Source: Nonomuraea montanisoli (GTDB lineage Bacteria; Actinomycetota; Actinomycetes; Streptosporangiales; Streptosporangiaceae). From it: a stretch of 64,000 nt of DNA. This document shows positions 26,416 through 34,065 of this stretch, piece by piece (within the stretch, counting starts at the first letter, position 1; every line of letters starts with the position of its first letter). The notes under the pieces are model-generated. The model ran no database searches. It saw only the letters and a list, made by a program, of their open reading frames with translations, and had not been told where the DNA came from. Location: NCBI RefSeq assembly GCF_013363975.1, contig NZ_JABWGN010000005.1, forward strand, positions 1 to 64,000, written 5' to 3'. The position numbers and the translations under genes are program-made.

Positions 26416-28434
26416 GTGCCGACGGAGAGCCCCTACCTCCCGCCCGCCACACAGCCCGTGCGGGGGGTCGTCTGGGCCCTTCACCTGGCGCTGCCGCTGC
26501 TCGGCCTCTGGCTCCTGCTCAGCGAGCCGCACCTGAACGTCATGTGGCAGCACAACCCCAGCCACTTCTGGATGATCATCATGGTGGCCGGGATCAACGT
26601 GGTGCTCGGCGGGCTCATCAGCCAGGCGTCGTCCCGGCGCGCGGACGCCCGGCTGTTCCTCGTGTCGATGGTCTTCCTGACCAGCGCCGGGTTCTTCTTC
26701 CTGCACGGGCTCGCCACACCCCGGGTCATCCTGCCGACCGGGTCGGTCGGGTTCGACCTCGGACAGCAGGCCGGGCTCACCGTCGCCGCGGGGTTCGCGT
26801 TCGCCTCGGCGCTGCCGCTGGGCGAGCGGGCGGCGGCGGCCGTGCTCGCCGCCCGCCACCTGATCCGCGGCGCGCTGGTCGGCTTCATGATCCTGTGGGG
26901 GCTGGCGTCGCTGGTCGACGGGCTGACACCGCTCAGCGAGCCGCCGCTGACCGCGTACTCCTCCTGGGTGGCGTGGGCCTCACTGCCCGGCATCGTGCTG
27001 TACGTGGCGGCGGCCGTGATGATGTTCCGGCTGCACCGGCGGCGGCCCTCGGCGATGCTGGTCAGCCTCATCACCGCGTACGCGCTGCTCGCCGAGTCGA
27101 TGGCGGCCGGGATGTCGCAGCACAACTGGCACCTGACCTGGTGGGAGTGGCACCTCCTGCTGACCTTCGCGTTCGTGTTCGTCGCCTACAGCGCCTACCT
27201 GCAGTTCCGGCGCGAGGGGTCGAGCGCGGGCCTGTTCGACTCGGTGGCGCTGTCGGCGACCGTGGCGCGCATCCGGGCGCAGTACGACGAGGCGCTGGAG
27301 GAGCTGGTCGAGCACGTACGGCGGGGCGAGCCGCTGGCCGCGACCCGGCTGTCCGGCAAGTTCCGGCTCAACGAGGGCCAGGCCGCCGTGCTCGACCGGG
27401 CGGGCCAGGCGCTGGCCAACGAGCGGGAGCTGTCGGAACGGCTGGCCGCGCTCGTCGACGTGAGCACGCGCACCCGCGTCGGCCTGCCCGAGACCGAACT
27501 GCTGACCGACGCGCTCGAACGCGTCCGCCAGGCGTTCGGCGAGGTGCGGATCGGCCTGGTCTCGGACGGCCGCGCCCACATCGGCTCCCGCGAGTACGAC
27601 TTCCCCGGTCACCAGCCCGAGCGGCGCGACCACCTGCTCGCCTTCCCGCTGACGGTCAAGGGCCGGCTGGCCGGAGCGCTGGAGGTGCCCGTCGGCCGCA
27701 CCCCGCAGGACGAGGCACTGGCGGCCACGCTGGCCGGCCAGCTGTCGATCTCGCTGGAGAACGCCCGCCTCTACCAGGAGCTCGACACCCTGTTCCGGCA
27801 GTACATGTCGCCCGACGTGGCGCAGGCCCTGCTCGCCGACCCGTCGCAGGCGGAGCTCGGCGGACAGCTCAAGGAGCTGACCGCGCTGTTCGCCGACCTC
27901 AAGGGCTTCACCACGTTCTCCGAACGGGTCACGCCCGGCGAGATCGTCGAGATGCTCAACCGCTACCACTCGGCGGCCGTGCCGTGCATCCTCGACAACG
28001 GCGGCACGATCGTGCAGTTCGTCGGCGACGCGCTGCTCGCGCTGTTCAACGCCCCCGCCACGCAGCAGGACCACGCCGCGGCCGCCTGCCGGGCCGCGCT
28101 GGCCATGCAGCGGGCCGCCGCCGAGATCGCCGAGGAGGTCTCCTGGGAGCGGGTGGACGACGTGGAGTGGCCGACGTTCCGGGTCGGGGTCAACACCGGG
28201 CCGGCCCTCGTGGGCAACATCGGCAGCCCACAGCTGCGCGGCTTCAACGCCATGGGCGACTGCGTGAACGTGGCCGCCCGGCTCCAGTCGCTCGCCGAGC
28301 CGGGCACGGTCGTGGTCGGCGAGACCACGCTGCGGCAGCTCGGCTACGGCGCCGAGGTCACGCCGCTGGGGAAGCTGAGCCTCAAGGGCAAGGAGGAGCC
28401 CGTCGAGGCGTACGTTCTGACCTCCTTGCCATAG
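26416..28434 (+). CDS. membrane class III adenylate/guanylate cyclase-like protein
   Basis: A 672-residue protein with about six to seven N-terminal membrane helices (15-250), a signalling/GAF-like region (about 280-470) and a class III cyclase domain (about 485-670). Metal ligands are Asp494 (FADLKGF) and Asp538 (VGDALLALF); GDCVNVAARLQ supplies the transition-state Asn and Arg. The purine-selecting Lys expected just before VGD is Gln534 here, so nucleotide specificity or activity is uncertain. The GTG at 26416 is preferred because GGAGG (26405-26409) lies six bases upstream; the ATG at 26410 directly abuts it. A Crp/Fnr gene follows after 34 bases. Confidence 0.82.
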   Translation: MPTESPYLPPATQPVRGVVWALHLALPLLGLWLLLSEPHLNVMWQHNPSHFWMIIMVAGINVVLGGLISQASSRRADARLFLVSMVFLTSAGFFFLHGLATPRVILPTGSVGFDLGQQAGLTVAAGFAFASALPLGERAAAAVLAARHLIRGALVGFMILWGLASLVDGLTPLSEPPLTAYSSWVAWASLPGIVLYVAAAVMMFRLHRRRPSAMLVSLITAYALLAESMAAGMSQHNWHLTWWEWHLLLTFAFVFVAYSAYLQFRREGSSAGLFDSVALSATVARIRAQYDEALEELVEHVRRGEPLAATRLSGKFRLNEGQAAVLDRAGQALANERELSERLAALVDVSTRTRVGLPETELLTDALERVRQAFGEVRIGLVSDGRAHIGSREYDFPGHQPERRDHLLAFPLTVKGRLAGALEVPVGRTPQDEALAATLAGQLSISLENARLYQELDTLFRQYMSPDVAQALLADPSQAELGGQLKELTALFADLKGFTTFSERVTPGEIVEMLNRYHSAAVPCILDNGGTIVQFVGDALLALFNAPATQQDHAAAACRAALAMQRAAAEIAEEVSWERVDDVEWPTFRVGVNTGPALVGNIGSPQLRGFNAMGDCVNVAARLQSLAEPGTVVVGETTLRQLGYGAEVTPLGKLSLKGKEEPVEAYVLTSLP

Positions 28435-28468
28435 ATCGGGCGACCACTTCGCGGACATAATCGGGCGC

Positions 28469-29131
28469 ATGAACCCTGAGCCCGGCGAGTTCCTCTCCAT
28501 GCTCACCCCCGACGAGGTCGCGGCCCTGCGCGCCGCCGGCCGGCCACGGCGGTGGGAGCGCGGGTCCACCGTGATGTCCGAGGGCGACACGTCCGACTGG
28601 GTGCTCGTGCTGACCGAGGGCCGGGTCAAGGTGTCCTCGCACACCAGCAGCGGCACCGAGGTGGTGCTGGCCGTACGCGGGCCGGGGGCCCTGCTCGGCG
28701 AGATGTGCGCCATCGACGGCTCGCCCCGCTCGGCGACCGTGACGACGCTGGAGCCGATCGCCGGCATCGTGATCCGCGACTTCCCCGCGTTCCTCCAGAC
28801 CCATGGGCGGGTGGCGGTGCTGCTCATGCGGCTGATCACCGGACGGCTGCGCGACGCCGACCGCAAGCGCGTCGAGTACGGCGCGTTCGACACCACCGGA
28901 CGCGTGGCGACGCGGCTGCTGGAGCTGGCCGACCGCTACGGCGAGAAGACCAACGGCGGGGTGCGGGTGGCGCTGCCGCTCTCCCAGGACGAGCTGGCCG
29001 GCTGGACCGGCGCCTCCCGCGAGGCGGTGAGCAAGGCGTTACGCACCCTGCGCGACCGGGGCCTGATCGAGACGGGCCGGCGGCGGGTGGTGATCCACGA
29101 CCTGGAGGGGCTGCGCAAGCGTGCGCGCTGA
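28469..29131 (+). CDS. Crp/Fnr family transcriptional regulator
   Basis: A 220-residue regulator. The cyclic-nucleotide-binding domain (about 1-125) keeps the phosphate-binding cassette GALLGEM...SPRSATV with Glu78, Arg87 and Ser88, so cAMP binding is plausible. A winged HTH lies at about 168-212 (SQDELAGWTGASREAVSKALRTLRDRGLI). There are no Fnr-type cysteine ligands. CATAAT (28456-28461) lies seven bases before the ATG, a leaderless start. Position after a cyclase gene suggests a signal-and-receptor pair, and it overlaps the next transporter gene by 11 bases. Confidence 0.88.
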   Translation: MNPEPGEFLSMLTPDEVAALRAAGRPRRWERGSTVMSEGDTSDWVLVLTEGRVKVSSHTSSGTEVVLAVRGPGALLGEMCAIDGSPRSATVTTLEPIAGIVIRDFPAFLQTHGRVAVLLMRLITGRLRDADRKRVEYGAFDTTGRVATRLLELADRYGEKTNGGVRVALPLSQDELAGWTGASREAVSKALRTLRDRGLIETGRRRVVIHDLEGLRKRAR

Positions 29132-30581
29132 GGAGCTCGGCTCCCGCGGCTCGACGGCCGAGTACTCCTCCCGGATGCGCTACGCCTGGCGGGTGTGCTC
29201 GGTCACGAGCCTCGGCCTGGTGCTGATCGGGATCGCCGGGAGCACGCTCAACGTGGCGCTGCCCTCGGTGGTGCGGCACTTCCGGGCGGGGCCGTTCGAG
29301 TCGGGCTGGATCCTGCTGTCGTTCCTGCTGGTCAACACGGCCACCCTGGTGTTCTTCGGCCGGGTGGCCGACCTGGTGGGACGGCGCGAGGTGTACCTGG
29401 CGGGCTTCGCCCTGTTCACCGCCGCCTCGCTGCTGGCCGGGTTCGCCCCCGGGGTGTGGTTCCTGGTCGCGATGCGCGTGGTGCAGGCCGTCGGGGCGGC
29501 GATGATCCTGGCCAACGGCACCGTCATCATCACCGACGCGTTCCCGCCGGACCGGCTCAGCCAGGGCATGGGCGTCTACATCGGCACCCTGTCGGTGGCC
29601 CAGCTCGCCGGGCCCACGCTGGGCGGTCTGATCGCCGAGACGGCCGGCTGGCAGTGGATCTTCTGGGTCAACGTGCCGGCCGGGATCGTGGCGCTGGCCT
29701 GGGGCGCCATGACGCTGCGCCGCATGCCCCGCGGGCCGCGGCAGCCGGTGGACGCGCTGGGCAACGCGCTGGTGTTCGCCGCGCTGTCGGCCCTGCTGCT
29801 GGCCCTGTCGGAGGCGGGCTCGGCCGGCCTGACCGCCCCGGTGGTGATCGCCGGCGCGGCGGTGTTCGCGGTGCTGGCGCCGGTGATCGTGCTGGTGGAG
29901 CGGCGGGCCGCGCATCCGGTCCTGGACCCGCGGCTGTTCGGCGGGCGGCTGCTGGCCTGCGCCAACCTCGCGTCGTTCTGCAACGCGATGGCGCGGGCGT
30001 CGCTCATCCTGCTGGCGGCGCTGTACTTCCAGGCGGCCCGGGGCGTGGACGCCTTCACGGCCGGGCTCGGCGTGCTGCCGGTGCCGGTGGGCATGGCTCT
30101 GGCCTCGCCGGTCACGGGCGCGCTCGGGCGGCGGGTCTCGCCGTACGCGCTGGCCGTGGGCGGGGCGCTGATGAGCGCGGCGGGGCTGGCGGCGCTCGCG
30201 CTGACGGCGGGGGCCGGCACGCCGTACTGGGCGATCGGCGTGGGGCTGTTCGTGGCCGGGTGCGGGAGCGGCGCGTTCCTGACCGGCAACACCACGCACG
30301 TGATGCAGGCGCTGCCGGGCGGGAGCCTGGGGGTGGTCAACGGGTTCCGGCTCATGGTCATGAACGTGGGTGTCGTGCTCAGCGTGGGGCTGGCGCTGAG
30401 CGTGCTGGCCGCGTCCGTGGGGCCGTCGCTGGGGGCCCAGGTGTACGCGGGGACGCTGTCGGAGCTGTCGCCCGTGGGGGTGGAGCGGCTGATGGACGGG
30501 TTCGCGCGGGCGTACACGGTGCTGTGCGGCGTCGCCCTCCTCGGCGCCGCCCTGTCCGCCCTCGCCCGCTCCCGCGACTGA
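29121..30581 (+). CDS. MFS transporter, DHA2-like
   Basis: A 486-residue drug:proton antiporter-type transporter with about 14 hydrophobic helices. Motif A is FGRVADLVGRREVY and motif C-like sequence is QLAGPTLGGLIAETAGWQWIFWVNVPAGI. The substrate is unknown. The GTG at 29121 overlaps the Crp gene; an ATG at 29175 just before the first helix is an alternative start. It probably belongs to the cyclase-Crp-MFS transcription unit. Confidence 0.82.
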   Translation: MRAEELGSRGSTAEYSSRMRYAWRVCSVTSLGLVLIGIAGSTLNVALPSVVRHFRAGPFESGWILLSFLLVNTATLVFFGRVADLVGRREVYLAGFALFTAASLLAGFAPGVWFLVAMRVVQAVGAAMILANGTVIITDAFPPDRLSQGMGVYIGTLSVAQLAGPTLGGLIAETAGWQWIFWVNVPAGIVALAWGAMTLRRMPRGPRQPVDALGNALVFAALSALLLALSEAGSAGLTAPVVIAGAAVFAVLAPVIVLVERRAAHPVLDPRLFGGRLLACANLASFCNAMARASLILLAALYFQAARGVDAFTAGLGVLPVPVGMALASPVTGALGRRVSPYALAVGGALMSAAGLAALALTAGAGTPYWAIGVGLFVAGCGSGAFLTGNTTHVMQALPGGSLGVVNGFRLMVMNVGVVLSVGLALSVLAASVGPSLGAQVYAGTLSELSPVGVERLMDGFARAYTVLCGVALLGAALSALARSRD

Positions 30582-30604
30582 TGTGTTACAAAGTGTGTTA
30601 CATT
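30582..30604 (+). promoter_or_regulatory. direct-repeat operator and -10 of the toxin-antitoxin pair
   Basis: TGTGTTACA is repeated exactly at 30582-30590 and 30594-30602, 12 bases apart. The second copy overlaps the -10 TACATT (30599-30604), which is six bases before the ATG at 30611. Ribbon-helix-helix antitoxins commonly bind such short repeats to repress their own operon. Confidence 0.65.
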
Positions 30605-30610
30605 CGGGTC

Positions 30611-30835
30611 ATGGGAACGCTCAACGTCCGCACCGATGAGGCGATGGAGACCGCCCTGCGCGCGCTGGCGGGAGAGACGCGCAGCCGATCGGAGGCCGTC
30701 CGCTACGCCCTCCTTCGCACCTACAAGGAGATGCTGCTCGAACAGGCCGCGGCCGATGCGGAACGACTGCGGAACGACCCGGACGACCAGGCGGAGATGC
30801 TGGCGATCCAGCGCTTCATGGGCGTGGCGGAGTGA
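30611..30835 (+). CDS. ribbon-helix-helix (CopG-like) antitoxin
   Basis: A 74-residue protein: MGTLNVRTDEAMETALRALAGETRSRSEAVRYALLRTYKEML forms the RHH DNA-binding dimerisation domain, followed by an acidic, flexible tail (LRNDPDDQAEMLAIQRFMGVAE) suited to neutralising the toxin. The start is set by the leaderless promoter; the open frame upstream is a shadow of the MFS gene. Overlaps the toxin gene by GTGA. Confidence 0.82.
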   Translation: MGTLNVRTDEAMETALRALAGETRSRSEAVRYALLRTYKEMLLEQAAADAERLRNDPDDQAEMLAIQRFMGVAE

Positions 30836-31152
30836 TCTTCCGGGGCGCGATATACGAGATCAAGGCGCTCCCGGCAACTCGCGACCATGAGCGGCAGGGC
30901 CGCCGCTACGCCGTGATCATTGAGTCCGACCGCTTCACCACGAGCACGGTGACGGTGGCCCTGACCTCGTCGAGCGCGGGACCTGCCGTCTACCGCCCCG
31001 AGATCGAATTCGACGGCACGAAGTCCCGCGTTCTCACTGACCAGATCTACTCCGTGCCCCCCTCGCGTCTGGGCGACTTCAAGGGCGCACTGGAAGCACA
31101 CGAGGCTGCGGACCTGGACCGGGCGTTGATGCTGAAGCTCGGCCTCATCTGA
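30832..31152 (+). CDS. PemK/MazF-like endoribonuclease toxin
   Basis: A 106-residue small beta-barrel toxin predicted to cut mRNA. Features are RGAIYEIKALPATRDHERQGRRYAVII at the N-terminus, TVALTSSSAGPAVYRPEIEF and SRVLTDQIYSVPPSRLGD, with the family Thr-Asp-Gln (TDQ) active-site element. GTG start in the GTGA overlap with the antitoxin. The 3' end overlaps the convergent MTHFR-like gene by eight bases. Confidence 0.82.
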   Translation: MIFRGAIYEIKALPATRDHERQGRRYAVIIESDRFTTSTVTVALTSSSAGPAVYRPEIEFDGTKSRVLTDQIYSVPPSRLGDFKGALEAHEAADLDRALMLKLGLI

Positions 31153-31894
31153 GGACGCCGGACAGGCGCGCCTCCACGTCGCGGTAGCGGCTCACCGGGA
31201 TCAGATGGACGCCGTCGAACGCCCCGGAGTCGCGGATGGCCAGCACCCGCTCGCAGGCCGCCTCCACGCCCGCCATCCGGTCGGCCGCCACCCGGCGCAC
31301 CAGGTCGTCCGGGATCGCGATGTCGGGGATCGCCGCCGAGAGGGCGTGCGCGTGGCGCTCGCTGGCGATCACGATGACGCCCGCGTACACCGGCGCCTCC
31401 ACCTGGTTGGCCTCGCGCCAGCGCAGCAGCGCCTCCATCGAGAACCCGGCCTGGACGAACAGGAAGTCGGCCGCCCGCTTCCACGCGGGCAGGGGGCGCA
31501 GACCGGCCGCCGCGCCGACCTGGACGCCCGGTGAGAACTCCCTGGCCTCCTCGATCATCGAGCGCACCGTCAGGTCGCTGGTGCGGTTGCCGCTCGCCGG
31601 CTTGTCGCCGTAGACGAACAGGAAGCGCTCGACGCCGTAGGCGGCGGCCGTCAGCAGGTCGCGCCGGAACCCGAGCAGGTTGCGGTCGCGGGAGTTGAGG
31701 CAGGCGATGCTGCGCCCGCCCATCGCCTGCACCTCGTGCGCCACGGCCACGCTCGACACGGTCGCCCGGCCGATGTGGTTGTCGGGGATGAGGAAGGTGT
31801 CGGCGACGGTGCTCAGCGTGCCGATCTGGTGACGCACGCGCTTCAGGTCGGGCTTGGTCGGCGGCTCGATCTCGCACACGAGCTGGAAGGTCAT
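31145..31894 (-). CDS. methylenetetrahydrofolate reductase-like TIM-barrel protein
   Basis: A 249-residue protein of the MTHFR superfamily. CEIEPPTKPD carries the catalytic Glu equivalent to MetF Glu28; DNHIGRATVSS, LNSRDRN and RFLFVYGDKPASG line the FAD/folate site, and FLFVQAGFSMEALLRW matches the barrel. It is shorter than E. coli MetF (296 residues) and of the sub-group often annotated only as MTHFR. No met gene is adjacent. It ends overlapping the toxin gene and follows the TetR gene by nine bases. Confidence 0.75.
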   Translation of the reverse strand: MTFQLVCEIEPPTKPDLKRVRHQIGTLSTVADTFLIPDNHIGRATVSSVAVAHEVQAMGGRSIACLNSRDRNLLGFRRDLLTAAAYGVERFLFVYGDKPASGNRTSDLTVRSMIEEAREFSPGVQVGAAAGLRPLPAWKRAADFLFVQAGFSMEALLRWREANQVEAPVYAGVIVIASERHAHALSAAIPDIAIPDDLVRRVAADRMAGVEAACERVLAIRDSGAFDGVHLIPVSRYRDVEARLSGVLR

Positions 31895-31903
31895 GATCAG
31901 ACC

Positions 31904-32560
31904 CTAACGGCGGGCGGCCAGGGATTCGATGCCGCTGAGGATGAGGTCCACGCCGAAGACGTCGTACGTCTCGCGGGAGATGCCGCCGACCATGGGCGCC
32001 GCCATCTCCACCAGGTACGGGTAGCGGTCGGCGGGCAGCGACTGGAGGCCGACCCGCTTGCGCCGGACGATCTCGGCCGCCTCCTCCTGCGTGTACCGCG
32101 CGGAGTAGTGGACGGGCGCGTCGGCGATGGCGATGGCGCTCTGCAGGATGTACTTGGAGATCAGGCAGCTCTGCTCCGTGTCGAAGCCCGCCTGCCGGGC
32201 CAGGCCGAGGGCCTGGTTCCAGACGGCGAGGAAGCTCGGCACCGCGACCTGGTCGACCTGCTCCAGCACGCTCTTGGCGCACGGGTGGGTGCGCAGCAGC
32301 CCGACCAGTCCCTCGATGAGGTCGCGCATGCTCTCGCGCCACGGCCGGTCGTCGTCGGGCTCGGGCGCGAACCCGGCGATGAGGTGGTCGGCCAGGCCGA
32401 TCACGAGCTGTTCCTTGTTCTTGAAGTGCCAGTACAGGGCCATCGGCGTGACGCCGAGGTCGGTGGCCAGGCGGCGGATCGTCACGGCGTCGAGCCCCTC
32501 GGTGTCGCCGATCTCCAGGGCCCGCTCGACGATCGCGGTCGCGCTCAGTTTTCCCATCAC
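31904..32560 (-). CDS. TetR/AcrR family regulator with TetR-class C-terminal domain
   Basis: A 218-residue repressor. The HTH is about 8-55 (ATAIVERALEIGDTEGLDAVTIRRLATDLGVTPMALYWHFKNKEQL), and the rest is the ligand-binding domain of the TetR_C_1 type. TATAGT (32574-32569, minus strand) lies eight bases before a GTG at 32560; the ATG at 32557 is the alternative start. It diverges from an MFS exporter gene with three operator half-sites in between, so it very likely represses both. Confidence 0.87.
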   Translation of the reverse strand: MMGKLSATAIVERALEIGDTEGLDAVTIRRLATDLGVTPMALYWHFKNKEQLVIGLADHLIAGFAPEPDDDRPWRESMRDLIEGLVGLLRTHPCAKSVLEQVDQVAVPSFLAVWNQALGLARQAGFDTEQSCLISKYILQSAIAIADAPVHYSARYTQEEAAEIVRRKRVGLQSLPADRYPYLVEMAAPMVGGISRETYDVFGVDLILSGIESLAARR

Positions 32561-32562
32561 GG

Positions 32563-32617
32563 TTGACAACTATACGCCGTACAAGTTAGCTATACGACGT
32601 ACAAGTACGGCGTATAG
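32563..32617. promoter_or_regulatory. TetR-MFS operator region with three half-sites
   Basis: CTATACGCCGTA (32570-32581) and CTATACGACGTA (32590-32601) run in the same direction, and TACGGCGTATAG (32606-32617) is inverted. The last two form an operator with a four-base CAAG centre and 11 of 12 matched positions; sites one and three are perfectly complementary. TTGACA (32563-32568) with a -10 near 32586-32592 drives the MFS gene, and TATAGT on the minus strand drives tetR, so the sites cover both promoters. Confidence 0.82.
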
Positions 32618-32625
32618 GAGTTCCC

Positions 32626-34065
32626 GTGGACCGGAAGAAGTGGTGGGCGCTCGGAGCGGTGACGCTCGGCACCTTCATGACCTATCTCGACAACAACATC
32701 GGCAACGTGGCGCTGCCGACGATCCAGCGGGAGCTGGGGCTGACGATCTCCGGGCTGGAGTGGATCGTGAGCGGCTACATCCTGGTGTTCGCCGGGCTCA
32801 TGCTGGTCGGCGGCCGGCTCGCCGACGTGATCGGCCCTCGGCGGACGTTCCTGGCCGGCCTCGCCGTCTTCACGCTGTCGTCGCTGGCCGCGGGCCTGGC
32901 CACCGGGCAGGCCGCGCTCATCGCGGCCCGCGCGCTCCAGGGCGTCGGCGCCGCGCTGCTGACCCCGACCACGCTCTCGCTGATCGGCCAGATCTTCCCC
33001 GACCCCGGCGAGCGGGGCCGGGCCGTGGGCATCTGGAGCGCGACCGGCTCGCTGTCGATGGCGCTCGGGCCGCTGGCCGGCGGGTTCATCAGCGAGCGGC
33101 TGCACTGGGGCTGGATCTACCTCATCAACGTGCCGATCGGCGCGGTGACCTTCGGGCTCGCGCTGTGGGCGGTGCGTCCCGCCTTCACCCGAGTGCGGCG
33201 CAGCCTGGACGTCCCCGGCCTGGCCACCTCCGCCATCGCCCTGGTCGCGCTGACGTACGCGCTCATCGAGGGCGAGGGCGCCGGCTGGACCTCCCCCGAG
33301 ATCCTCGGCGCGCTCGCGGTGGCGGTGGCCGCCGCCGTGGCGTTCGTGCTGGCGGAGACGCGGGCCGCCGAGCCGATGATCGACCTGTCGGTCTTCCGGT
33401 CGCGGGTGTTCTCCGGCGGCGCGCTGACCAGCGGCCTGTGGTCGTTCGGCGTGTTCGGCGTCTACTTCTTCAGCGCCCTGTGGCTGCAGAACACGCTGGG
33501 CTTCTCCCCCATCGAGGCGGGCGCCGCGTTCGTGCCGATGGCCCTGGTCATGGCGGTCGTCGCGATGCTGTCGCAGCGGATCAGCGCGGCGATCGGCATC
33601 GCCCGCACCGTGGCCGCCGGCATCGCGCTCATGGGCGTCGCGCTCTACCTGATGTCGGGTGTCGGCGCCGACGGCGGCTACGGCGACGTGCTGCCCTGGT
33701 TCGTGCTGTACGGCGTCGGCGCCGGCATGCTGGTCCCGCTGACCGCCGCCGTGGTCGGCGCGATGCCCGCGGGCCGCTCGGGCGTCGCCTCCGGCGTGCT
33801 GAACGTCTCCCGTCAGGTGTTCGGGCTGCTCGGCATCACGGTCCTCGGCGCGCTCCTGAACGCCCACCGGGGCGGCAGCGCGGACCCGGCCGCCTTCGTG
33901 GACGCCTACCGGTTCACGCTGGTCGTCGCCGCGACCATCGTGCTGGTGGGCGTCCCGGTCAGCCTGTACGCGCTGCGCTCCCGGCGGGCGTCCGACGCCC
34001 CGGAGGGCGGCCCGGCCGCTCAGGCGGCCCCGGCCACCCCGGTTACCGCCGGCTCGGCGAACTGA
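32626..34065 (+). CDS. MFS exporter, EmrB/QacA (DHA2) subfamily
   Basis: A 479-residue transporter with about 14 helices. Motif D1-like TYLDNNIGNVALPTIQRELG is at the first helix, motif A is GGRLADVIGPRRTF, and motif C is GSLSMALGPLAGGFISERLHWGWIYLINVPIG. It likely exports a toxic compound sensed by the divergent TetR; the compound is unknown. GTG start with AGGAG five bases upstream (32616-32620). Its 3' end overlaps the convergent ABC exporter by 46 bases. Confidence 0.87.
   Translation: MDRKKWWALGAVTLGTFMTYLDNNIGNVALPTIQRELGLTISGLEWIVSGYILVFAGLMLVGGRLADVIGPRRTFLAGLAVFTLSSLAAGLATGQAALIAARALQGVGAALLTPTTLSLIGQIFPDPGERGRAVGIWSATGSLSMALGPLAGGFISERLHWGWIYLINVPIGAVTFGLALWAVRPAFTRVRRSLDVPGLATSAIALVALTYALIEGEGAGWTSPEILGALAVAVAAAVAFVLAETRAAEPMIDLSVFRSRVFSGGALTSGLWSFGVFGVYFFSALWLQNTLGFSPIEAGAAFVPMALVMAVVAMLSQRISAAIGIARTVAAGIALMGVALYLMSGVGADGGYGDVLPWFVLYGVGAGMLVPLTAAVVGAMPAGRSGVASGVLNVSRQVFGLLGITVLGALLNAHRGGSADPAAFVDAYRFTLVVAATIVLVGVPVSLYALRSRRASDAPEGGPAAQAAPATPVTAGSAN

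Noticed and set aside
28836-30299. Long minus-strand frame across the Crp and MFS genes
   Set aside because: Composition Arg/Gln/His-rich with no domain; the plus strand carries two recognisable proteins.
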